Assembly: GCA_001798565.1 (NCBI GenBank)
Contig: MGSR01000053.1
Coordinates: 1 to 6,906, forward strand
Length of the DNA: 6,906 bases
Source of the DNA: Deltaproteobacteria bacterium RIFCSPLOWO2_12_FULL_60_16
GTDB lineage: Bacteria; Desulfobacterota; Binatia; UBA9968
Direction of reading: 5' to 3'
Under the pieces are notes generated by a model. It was given only the letters and a program-made list of their open reading frames with translations. It was not told the DNA's origin and ran no database searches. Positions 1-4,717 of this stretch are shown here, piece by piece (position 1 is the stretch's first letter; every line of letters begins with the position of its first letter). The translations under genes and the position numbers were made by a program.

Positions 1-47
1 CTCCGCGGATATGAGCCGCGTGCTCTGACCAACTGAGCTACACCGCC
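1..47 (-). tRNA. tRNA with CAT anticodon, probably elongator tRNA-Met (5' part only, cut by window edge)
   Basis: Read on the minus strand from position 47, the sequence folds as the first half of a tRNA: 7-nt acceptor strand GGCGGTG, TA linker, D-stem GCTC/GAGC around the loop AGTTGGTCA, then anticodon stem CGCGG/CCGCG enclosing the loop CTCATAT, so the anticodon is CAT. The variable loop begins at the window edge; the T arm and 3' acceptor strand lie outside. The anticodon stem lacks the three stacked G:C pairs (GGG/CCC) of initiator tRNAs, and the first base is G, so initiator tRNA is unlikely. The AGTTGGTCAGAGC D-arm is typical of elongator tRNA-Met. A CAT tRNA modified to read ATA (tRNA-Ile2) cannot be excluded without the missing half. 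It lies 48 nt downstream of the phosphoesterase gene on the same strand and could be read through from it. Confidence 0.9.
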
Positions 48-95
48 ACAGGTTCAATCACCATGCAATATGGAAAGAAACGGCCAACGCAATAG

Positions 96-824
96 CTATG
101 CCGAATGGGACCGGTCCACCTGCTCCCAGACATTGCCGACAGGCCTGCGCGTCATCTTTTTCCTTCCCCGGTTGATCTGGTATAGGACCTTTTCTTCCAC
201 TTCCAGGCAGGTGAGCTGGTTGCCGTACACCAAACCCGTGTCCAGGCCGATCTTATAGGGAAGGTGAAACAGGACCTCCGGCCGCGGCGTGTGCCCGAAG
301 AGGACCGTATAAGGCAAGGGATGAGGATTCAGAATAAATTCATCTCGGATCCAAAGGAGATCCTCCTCCTGTTGTTGGCTCAAAGGTTTCCACGGGTCAA
401 TACCGGCGTGGACGCAGAGATAAGAATCGAGCAAATAATGAGTTTTTAGACTTTGGAAGAAGCGCAGGTGCTCGCTGGGGATCGCCGACAGGGTATCCGC
501 GGAAGCGCTGTCCCGTGGAAAGAGCCCATAGCTTGCCAGTGTCGCCCCGCCGCCGTTGAAAAGAAACATATCCCCGTGCCTCCCTGCCAGCCCCAGATAC
601 GATAGAAACATGTCTTCGTGATTGCCCTTGAGAAATATATGCTCCTGCTTGCCTTTCCGCTCATGCTCGATGAGGTAAGAGACGACGCCCTTGGAGTCCG
701 GCCCGCGGTCGATGTAGTCGCCCAAAAAAATCAGGCGATCCGAAGACTCGAGCGGCAAGCTGGTCAACATGCAAGTCAGCTCATCCAGGCAGCCGTGAAC
801 GTCGCCGATCACAAAGGAGCGCAT
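96..824 (-). CDS. PPP-family metallophosphoesterase (Ser/Thr protein phosphatase / diadenosine tetraphosphatase-like)
   Basis: This 242-residue protein carries the full signature of the PPP phosphoesterase family, which uses two metal ions to hydrolyse phosphate esters. Visible motifs are GDVHG (residues 7-11, metal ligands D8 and H10), GDYIDRG (35-41), KGNHED (66-71), the metal-ligand histidine in CVHAG (H139), FGHTP (176-180, H178), and LDTG near the end (194-197). Its length fits small soluble bacterial members such as PrpE, PphA or ApaH-like enzymes. These motifs do not separate protein phosphatase from Ap4A hydrolase activity, so no symbol is given. No signal peptide or membrane helix is seen, so it is probably cytoplasmic. 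The ATG at 824 opens directly into the first motif, so it cannot lie much further in. Only a weak AGGA precedes it, about 11 nt away. It is divergent from the membrane protein gene at 929. Confidence 0.93.
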   Translation of the reverse strand: MRSFVIGDVHGCLDELTCMLTSLPLESSDRLIFLGDYIDRGPDSKGVVSYLIEHERKGKQEHIFLKGNHEDMFLSYLGLAGRHGDMFLFNGGGATLASYGLFPRDSASADTLSAIPSEHLRFFQSLKTHYLLDSYLCVHAGIDPWKPLSQQQEEDLLWIRDEFILNPHPLPYTVLFGHTPRPEVLFHLPYKIGLDTGLVYGNQLTCLEVEEKVLYQINRGRKKMTRRPVGNVWEQVDRSHSA

Positions 825-833
825 AGCGTTTCT

Positions 834-862
834 ATCCTAGGCTACTCTTACCTTCAGTTCAA
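834..862 (-). promoter_or_regulatory. candidate sigma70-type promoter for the phosphoesterase gene
   Basis: On the minus strand, TTGAAC (862-857, 4/6 matches) lies 17 bp from TAGGAT (839-834, 4/6 matches). Transcription would begin about 827, only a few bases before the ATG at 824, giving a leaderless or nearly leaderless mRNA. That would also explain the weak Shine-Dalgarno sequence. Both boxes are imperfect, so confidence is low. Confidence 0.3.
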
Positions 863-876
863 GTTGCTTCGGTCGT

Positions 877-905
877 CCGCGGGTAAAATTGACCTTTACC
901 GCGGG
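877..905. repeat. imperfect palindrome between divergent genes, candidate operator
   Basis: CCGCGGGTAAA (877-887) and TTTACCGCGG (895-904) are reverse complements apart from one extra G in the left arm, with a 7-bp centre (888-894). The ends are identical CCGCGG blocks. It sits in the short gap between the phosphoesterase and membrane protein genes, where a dimeric regulator could act on both. No T-run follows on either strand, so it is not a typical intrinsic terminator. A weak plus-strand promoter, TTGACC (889-894) - N17 - TATTCG (912-917), would place its -35 box in the centre of the palindrome. Confidence 0.5.
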
Positions 906-928
906 ATTTGCTATTCGGAGATTAGGTT

Positions 929-1330
929 ATGAAGCCGCGTGACATCTACTCCAGCTATTTCCTGGTCGCCGGCGTGATGTGCCTCATCCTGGGTCTCGGT
1001 AACTGGATCGTGGGCGCCGTCGAGACCGCCAGATATCAAGGATTGCTGCAGAAGACCGCCCAGACCGGGCTGGAGGAGAGCTACCGCAGCTTTCAGGAGC
1101 TGGACCATCAGAAAAATGAGGAGGTGCTTCGGCCGATCACGCAGGACCGTGAGAAGTACAATGCGGCCCGGGTCAAGCTCGATTTCTTCTATGTAGTGCT
1201 CGGCGGAGGCAGAGTGTTGTTTCTGCTCGGGGCGTTGGTGACATTTTTCGCTTTAATCCGCCTTATTCGCCAGGATACGCTGCTAAAGATGAGGAGGCTG
1301 GCTGCGGGCACTCCAAGGAATCAGCACTGA
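929..1330 (+). CDS. small two-helix membrane protein of unknown function
   Basis: I do not recognise a family for this 133-residue protein. It has a hydrophobic helix at about residues 9-31 (rich in G, L, V and I, with one Cys), a charged Glu/Gln/Lys-rich helical stretch at about 32-84, and a second hydrophobic helix at about 85-112. The second helix contains a GGGR motif (92-95) that puts an arginine inside the membrane segment. A basic tail follows (R111, R114, K120, R122, R123). Positive charges at the N-terminus (K2, R4) and C-terminus suggest both ends are cytoplasmic, with the roughly 50-residue middle outside. The first helix could also be read as an uncleaved signal anchor. The ATG at 929 is preceded by GGAG about 8 nt upstream. 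It is transcribed away from the phosphoesterase and converges on thrB with a 25-bp gap. Confidence 0.75.
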   Translation: MKPRDIYSSYFLVAGVMCLILGLGNWIVGAVETARYQGLLQKTAQTGLEESYRSFQELDHQKNEEVLRPITQDREKYNAARVKLDFFYVVLGGGRVLFLLGALVTFFALIRLIRQDTLLKMRRLAAGTPRNQH

Positions 1331-1355
1331 GGCCAATGCGAGAAAGGGGTGCGAA

Positions 1356-2378
1356 CTACTTAGAGGGTTTGGACTTCTGATATTTGCGATAGTCGTAGCC
1401 TGTCGCCATCGCCAGGAGAATGTCTTCCATGCCTCCGCTCTTTTCCCGCCGGAGGATCAAGAGCCTGTCGAAAAACTCCTTAAAGTCTTTGTACATCCGA
1501 CGGTTTTCATCCGCCTTACGGAGGTAGAAGTCCTTGATCCTCGTCACCGTAAAGCGTAGCGCCGAGAAGCGAAGCTCGTTAGGGAAGGAATCCCACTCCG
1601 GCAAGGACAAGGGGCGCAGACTCTCATATCCCGTGATCAAGGCTTCGAACCGGTCAATCTGATACCGGTCCTCCGTATAGCAAAGGGCATTGACCGCGGT
1701 GGCGAGGTCATAAATGAGCTTTCCGCGGCATGCGGCTTCGAAATCGACGATGCCCACCAGCCTGGAGCCTTTGAACTTTACGTTATCCGGGAAGAGATCC
1801 CCGTGGATAATGCCTTTCGGAAGGTTATTGTCCAGGTAGTTTTCTAGATAGGACGCCTCATCATCCAGAACCCTTACGATGTTCTTCAGGTGAGAAGGAA
1901 GCTGTTTTCGGACCTCGCGATAAATCGCGACGATTTTGGTAAATCCGAATCGGTTATCAATCCCTTTTTTGTAGCCCCGTCCTATCAGGTGCAGGTCGGC
2001 CAGCGCGTGGCCCAACACCTCCAAGTGGGATGGGGTCAGGGCCTCCAAAGGGAGCTCTGCGCCCTCGATATGCCGGCTGACCGAAAGATATTTTCCATGG
2101 AATTCGTGGTAGTACTTGCCTTTTTTGCTTTTGATCGGTTGCGGGCACGGACAGCCTTGGCGCTTCAGGTAAAAGAGGAGCTCCAGTTCCTGCTTAACCT
2201 CGACCTCGCTTTTGACCTCGTCGATCTTGATGAAAAAACGACCTCGCTTTGTTTCCACAAGGTAATGGGTGTTAACGGAGCCGTTTCGAACCCCCACATA
2301 GGAGGCGAAATCGCCCAGGCCGAACTCCTCGGCTATCCGCACCGCGTCTCTTTTATGAAGAGGTGTATAAATCGCCAT
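1356..2378 (-). CDS. thrB: homoserine kinase type II (APH/choline kinase fold)
   Basis: The protein is predicted to phosphorylate homoserine with ATP, the step before threonine synthase in threonine biosynthesis, in the cytoplasm. It belongs to the aminoglycoside-phosphotransferase-fold type of homoserine kinase, not the GHMP type. Visible features are an N-terminal MAIYTPL start, a GSVNTHYLV strand (33-41, compare GxxNTNY in the family), a likely ATP-binding lysine K51 in FFIKID, the catalytic Brenner motif HGDLFPDN (192-199, base D194), and metal-binding DFE (212-214). At 340 residues it is slightly longer than usual, through its C-terminus. The frame is open to a GTG at 2399, but the ATG at 2378 is preferred because AAGGA lies about 6 nt upstream and the protein then begins as family members do. 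No other threonine gene is nearby. Another APH-type small-molecule kinase is the main alternative. Confidence 0.88.
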   Translation of the reverse strand: MAIYTPLHKRDAVRIAEEFGLGDFASYVGVRNGSVNTHYLVETKRGRFFIKIDEVKSEVEVKQELELLFYLKRQGCPCPQPIKSKKGKYYHEFHGKYLSVSRHIEGAELPLEALTPSHLEVLGHALADLHLIGRGYKKGIDNRFGFTKIVAIYREVRKQLPSHLKNIVRVLDDEASYLENYLDNNLPKGIIHGDLFPDNVKFKGSRLVGIVDFEAACRGKLIYDLATAVNALCYTEDRYQIDRFEALITGYESLRPLSLPEWDSFPNELRFSALRFTVTRIKDFYLRKADENRRMYKDFKEFFDRLLILRREKSGGMEDILLAMATGYDYRKYQKSKPSK

Positions 2379-2446
2379 GCTCAGTCCTTCGCTTATCACT
2401 CGTTATTCTCGTAGTGTGCCGGGAACAAAGGGCATAACAGCAATAA

Positions 2447-2475
2447 ATATTAGTGGAAAAAGATCCGGATGTCAA
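2447..2475 (-). promoter_or_regulatory. sigma70-type promoter of thrB
   Basis: On the minus strand a perfect TTGACA (2475-2470) is separated by exactly 17 bp from TAATAT (2452-2447), which matches the -10 consensus at 4 of 6 positions including the key first TA and last T. Transcription would start near 2440, giving a leader of about 62 nt before the ATG at 2378. A TTTTTCCAC element lies inside the spacer, directly against the -10 box. Confidence 0.65.
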
Positions 2476-2531
2476 TATAAAAGCGTTTTTCTGTTTATAA
2501 TCCACTATAATCGTGGAAAAAACAGCGTGGA
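2453..2531. repeat. cluster of four GTGGA/TCCAC motifs upstream of thrB
   Basis: GTGGAA occurs at 2453-2458, 2513-2518 and 2527-2532. An inverted TCCAC at 2501-2505 makes a 17-bp inverted repeat with the GTGGA at 2513-2517 (5-bp arms, 7-bp centre TATAATC). Two copies extend to the identical 9-mer GTGGAAAAA, starting exactly 60 bp apart (2453 and 2513). The first overlaps the thrB promoter spacer. The remainder of the 2400-2551 gap is AT-rich with no gene. Confidence 0.45.
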
Positions 2532-2551
2532 AGTAATAGGTTAGACAGTGC

Positions 2552-3013
2552 CTAAAAACATAGCAGAAGCTCCCTCTCTAGTTCCTCAGCGGAGTCCACG
2601 TACTTCACTCCGCCGGTGTCACGCCAGGCGCGTACTCCGATCACCGGTTTCCCAAGTTTGAGCGCAATCGCAACTTCCGATCCTGTTCCGTGGGATCCGG
2701 GGAGGGCGACAACGATATCTCCCGAAGCGACTACCAGAATGTTTCTGGCGTGCCCGAGTCCCGTTGGGATCGTGACATCGGTAAAAGGGTTGGCGGAGTG
2801 TTTGTCATAGTTTGGCAGGATTCCAACCGTTAGGCCGCCGTTTTCCTTGGCGCCACGGGCTGCGGCCTCCATCATTCCACCCAGGCCGCCGCATATCAAA
2901 ACCGCGCCTTGGGCCGCAATGACGCGGCCTACTTCTCTGGCCACGGGCAGCAATTCGTTGTCCGGCTCGGAGCTTCCCACAACTGAAATTTGGATTTTTT
3001 TGGTCGTCACCAT
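2552..3013 (-). CDS. TIGR00725-type SLOG/LOG-fold protein (nucleotide or cofactor binding)
   Basis: This 153-residue protein has the Rossmann-like SLOG fold shared by DprA, LOG-type phosphoribohydrolases and molybdenum-cofactor carrier proteins. It shows VVGSSE (11-16) after the first strand, the glycine-rich CGGLGGMMEAA (41-51), GLGHARN (85-91), and LPGSHGTGSE (104-113). The last stands where LOG enzymes have PGGxGTxxE: the second G is S, an H follows, and one residue is inserted, but GT and the downstream E remain. The pattern and short length match what I know as the TIGR00725 family. Binding of a nucleotide or cofactor is likely, but whether it is an enzyme cannot be told. The ATG at 3013 has GAAGG about 8-9 nt upstream. 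The gene is divergent from the cold-shock gene. Confidence 0.87.
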   Translation of the reverse strand: MVTTKKIQISVVGSSEPDNELLPVAREVGRVIAAQGAVLICGGLGGMMEAAARGAKENGGLTVGILPNYDKHSANPFTDVTIPTGLGHARNILVVASGDIVVALPGSHGTGSEVAIALKLGKPVIGVRAWRDTGGVKYVDSAEELERELLLCF

Positions 3014-3041
3014 GATCCCGCCTTCTCGGAGAATTTTTTCC

Positions 3042-3069
3042 TTGACAATGGCACCTGCCTTTATCTAAT
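3042..3069 (+). promoter_or_regulatory. sigma70-type promoter of the cold-shock gene
   Basis: A perfect TTGACA (3042-3047) is followed after 16 bp by TCTAAT (3064-3069, 5/6 matches to TATAAT). The predicted start near 3076 gives an untranslated leader of about 190 nt before the ATG at 3270. Long leaders are a known trait of CspA-type cold-shock mRNAs, which supports this assignment. The short open frame inside the leader has no Shine-Dalgarno sequence. Confidence 0.6.
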
Positions 3070-3236
3070 GTCGCGACCTAAGAAAAACCGTCTCTTTCCC
3101 AGGGGCTCCGAGGGTGCATCAAGAATGTCGCTCCTCACTCGGGCAGGGGTTCAAAAAACGGGACAAGAGATTTCGTAACGGGTTTGGATCTGGTGGCTTC
3201 ATGGGGCAGTCACGTTCGATACGCTCACCTGTATGT

Positions 3237-3263
3237 GGGTAAGTTTGGGTGGGCAGGGAGGTG
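3237..3263 (+). promoter_or_regulatory. possible RNA G-quadruplex overlapping the csp ribosome binding site
   Basis: Four GGG tracts lie at 3237-3239, 3247-3249, 3251-3253 and 3256-3258 with loops TAAGTTT, T and CA. This meets the usual G3-N1-7 quadruplex rule on the mRNA strand. The last tract is the start of the Shine-Dalgarno sequence GGGAGGTG (3256-3263), which lies 6 nt before the ATG. A CACCT at 3226-3230 is complementary to AGGTG (3259-3263) and could form a competing hairpin that masks the same site. Confidence 0.45.
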
Positions 3264-3269
3264 TAAGAG

Positions 3270-3470
3270 ATGGAGACCGGGAAAGTAAAGTGGTTTAATA
3301 ACTCTAAAGGGTACGGATTTATCGAGAAGGAGGGGGGTGGGGATGTGTTCGTCCATTACACGGCCATTCAAGGCGACGGATTCAAGACTCTGAATGAAGG
3401 ACAGATGGTCCAGTTCGACATCACACAGGGGGAAAAAGGTCCCCAGGCGGTCAACGTAGTGAAGCTTTAA
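3270..3470 (+). CDS. cold-shock-domain protein (CspA family)
   Basis: This is a complete single cold-shock-domain protein of 66 residues, the normal length for CspA-type proteins. These bind single-stranded RNA and DNA through an OB-fold beta barrel and act as RNA chaperones in the cytoplasm. The start [18 protein letters not shown] is diagnostic, with RNP1 KGYGFIE (13-19), RNP2 VFVHY (26-30), and surface aromatics W8, F9, Y15, F17, F27 and H29 in place. The ATG at 3270 has a strong GGGAGGTG 6 nt upstream. The gene has its own promoter and a leader of about 190 nt, suggesting control at mRNA folding or translation. Whether it is cold-induced or constitutive cannot be told from the protein. 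No intrinsic terminator with a T-run is visible in the 63-bp gap before the converging receiver gene. Confidence 0.97.
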   Translation: METGKVKWFNNSKGYGFIEKEGGGDVFVHYTAIQGDGFKTLNEGQMVQFDITQGEKGPQAVNVVKL

Positions 3471-3533
3471 TCGAGGTCTCGCGAGCAGAGCAGGAAGAAC
3501 TTCGGTCAGATAACGCCAGGCGACGCCATCGGG

Positions 3534-3908
3534 CTATTTCAGTAGCTTTTCCACCTTCTTCTTCAGGATGGCGTAGTCCATTATCGGTTTCGCTATGTAA
3601 TCATTGCAACCGACGCCAAGAGCCTTCTCCTCGTCTCTTTCCATCGCCTGTGCAGTCAGGGCAATTACCGGCAAATCCTTTCCCCAGTCGGTTTTCCTCA
3701 GCGCCTTTGTCGCCTCCCAGCCGTCCATCACCGGCATTTTGAGGTCCATAATGATCAGGTCCGGCTTTGTCTGCGTGGCGATTTGTAGTGCCTCCTTGCC
3801 ATTGGAAGCAAGTAACACCTCATAGTTCCCCATGCTCTTCAATCTGTAGAGCAGAATTTCCCTGGTGTCTTCGTTGTCTTCTACGACGAGAATCTTTTTT
3901 GCCTCCAT
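3534..3908 (-). CDS. stand-alone response-regulator receiver domain (CheY/DivK-like)
   Basis: The 124-residue protein is a single receiver domain with no DNA-binding or enzymatic output domain, so it should act through protein partners after phosphorylation. The active site is complete: acidic pair E10-D11, phosphoacceptor D55 in LIIMDLKMPVMDG, switch threonine T85 in ALTAQAM, and K107-P108 in YIAKP. The TAQAMERDEEKALGVGCNDYIAKPI region resembles DivK-like receivers more than flagellar CheY. No histidine kinase or chemotaxis gene is nearby, so the partner is unknown. The ATG at 3908 has AGGAG about 10 nt upstream. It ends 63 bp from the converging cold-shock gene. Confidence 0.95.
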   Translation of the reverse strand: MEAKKILVVEDNEDTREILLYRLKSMGNYEVLLASNGKEALQIATQTKPDLIIMDLKMPVMDGWEATKALRKTDWGKDLPVIALTAQAMERDEEKALGVGCNDYIAKPIMDYAILKKKVEKLLK

Positions 3909-3982
3909 AAGGCAGCTTCTCCTGGTGGCTTTGCTGGCGAATTCTTTCGCTTGCCGGAAGTCACGGATGTGACGATTGCATC

Positions 3983-4011
3983 AGGGTAAAACGGGGGTAT
4001 CCTATTGTCAA
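3983..4011 (-). promoter_or_regulatory. sigma70-type promoter of the receiver gene
   Basis: On the minus strand a perfect TTGACA (4011-4006) is separated by 17 bp from TACCCT (3988-3983), which keeps the first TA and final T of the -10 consensus. The predicted start near 3976 gives a leader of about 68 nt before the ATG at 3908. Confidence 0.5.
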
Positions 4012-4053
4012 GGGGAATGGTAAGAGCAGATCCAAACCCCGTTTCCGACGGGG
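3989..4053. repeat. three-part inverted repeat between the receiver gene and nuoB
   Basis: CCCCGT (4037-4042) can pair with ACGGGG (4048-4053) in a tight 17-nt hairpin with loop TTCCG. The longer CCCCGTTT (4037-4044) can instead pair with AAACGGGG (3989-3996) upstream. The two pairings exclude each other if all three parts are in one transcript. No T-run follows the hairpin, so a plain terminator is unlikely. The upstream arm lies in the spacer of the minus-strand receiver promoter. Confidence 0.4.
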
Positions 4054-4095
4054 CCAGATTTGATTTATTGTGCCGGCGGGTTTATAGGTAGAAAC

Positions 4096-4605
4096 ATGGC
4101 TTCCAATGAGACGGAACTCCGGTCCAGGTTCGGCGAGGACAGGCTGTTGGCCGAAAGCGTCGTGTTAACGCGGGTGGACAAGGCGGTCGGGTGGGCTCGC
4201 AAATACTCTATCTTTCCTTATCCATTCGCCACAGCTTGTTGTGCGATGGAGTACATGTCGCTGTCTATGTCCCCATACGATATTGATCGCTTCGGCGCCC
4301 TCTTGCCCCGCTTCAGTCCTCGGCAGGCAGACCTGCTGATGGTTATAGGGACCGTAAACCATAAGCTCGCCCCAGTCCTGAAGCGGGTCTATGACCAGAT
4401 GGGTGAGCCGAAATGGGTGATGGCGTTCGGGGCCTGCGCGGCTAGCGGAGGCTTCTACGATAATTACGCGACCGTGCAGGGAATTGACCGGATTATTCCC
4501 GTTGATGTCTATGTTCCGGGCTGCCCACCGAGACCTGAGGCCGTGCTCGATGCCCTGATGGAATTGCAGGGCAGGATCGCGCGCCAGAAACACCCCCTTA
4601 TTTAA
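4096..4605 (+). CDS. nuoB: NADH-quinone oxidoreductase subunit B, orphan copy
   Basis: NuoB is the peripheral-arm subunit of respiratory complex I that carries the terminal [4Fe-4S] cluster N2 and passes electrons to quinone. The 169-residue protein has all four cluster cysteines: C48 and C49 in FATACCAMEYM, C114 in GACAASGG, and C143 in VPGCPPRPE. Family stretches DIDRFGALLPRFSPRQADLL (62-81), APVLKRVYDQM and PVDVYVPGCPPRPEA are well kept. The frame is open to a TTG at 4060, but the ATG at 4096 is preferred: AGGT lies about 7 nt upstream and family similarity starts soon after it. No nuoA, nuoC or nuoD flanks it, which is unusual since nuo genes normally cluster. It may serve a complex I encoded elsewhere, be an extra copy, or act in another redox complex. 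Related small subunits of energy-converting hydrogenases are less likely, given the very NuoB-like C-terminal half. Confidence 0.93.
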   Translation: MASNETELRSRFGEDRLLAESVVLTRVDKAVGWARKYSIFPYPFATACCAMEYMSLSMSPYDIDRFGALLPRFSPRQADLLMVIGTVNHKLAPVLKRVYDQMGEPKWVMAFGACAASGGFYDNYATVQGIDRIIPVDVYVPGCPPRPEAVLDALMELQGRIARQKHPLI

Positions 4606-4626
4606 TATTTAATCTGTTAATCGTGC

Positions 4627-4655
4627 TTGACATTCAAACTGATTTGTAATAATAA
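4627..4655 (+). promoter_or_regulatory. candidate promoter of the nitrite/sulfite reductase gene
   Basis: A perfect TTGACA (4627-4632) lies 17 bp before TAATAA (4650-4655), a weak -10 match within an AT-rich run. The sequence just upstream (about 4600-4622) is also AT-rich and could act as an UP element. Transcription would start near 4662, leaving a leader of about 55 nt. If real, the reductase need not depend on read-through from nuoB. Confidence 0.45.
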
Positions 4656-4717
4656 CCAAGTAAACAAATAAAGATTATTGGAAAGGGCATTCGCAGGGGT
4701 TTTCAAAGGGGCGATTT

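Noticed and set aside
618..932. Plus-strand open frame of 104 codons covering the start of the phosphoesterase gene and the divergent gap.
   Set aside because: It is antisense to the phosphoesterase N-terminus with its GDVHG and GDYIDRG motifs, and shows no protein pattern of its own.
2496..2511. Two plus-strand TATAAT boxes (2496-2501 and 2506-2511).
   Set aside because: No acceptable -35 box lies 15-19 bp upstream of either, and no plus-strand gene follows until 3270. They are probably chance in AT-rich DNA.
2453..2532. Possible DnaA-box cluster or replication origin in the thrB upstream gap.
   Set aside because: None of the four TCCAC motifs matches TTATCCACA fully, and no dnaA, dnaN or gidA gene is nearby.
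3068..3178. Short open frame (about 36 codons, ATG at 3068) in the cold-shock gene leader.
   Set aside because: Its start overlaps the predicted -10 box, so it precedes the predicted transcript start. It has no ribosome binding site and no recognisable protein pattern.
3471..3533. Terminator between the converging cold-shock and receiver genes (CTCGCGAG and GGCGTCGCC palindromes).
   Set aside because: The stems are short or have impossible loops, and no T-run follows on either strand.
4037..4053. CCCCGT/ACGGGG hairpin as an intrinsic terminator.
   Set aside because: No T-run follows on either strand, and it does not lie at the 3' end of a gene on either strand.
4060..4095. TTG start at 4060 for nuoB.
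   Set aside because: The ATG at 4096 has a spaced AGGT, and the 12 extra residues are unlike NuoB N-termini and overlap the region just after the hairpin.
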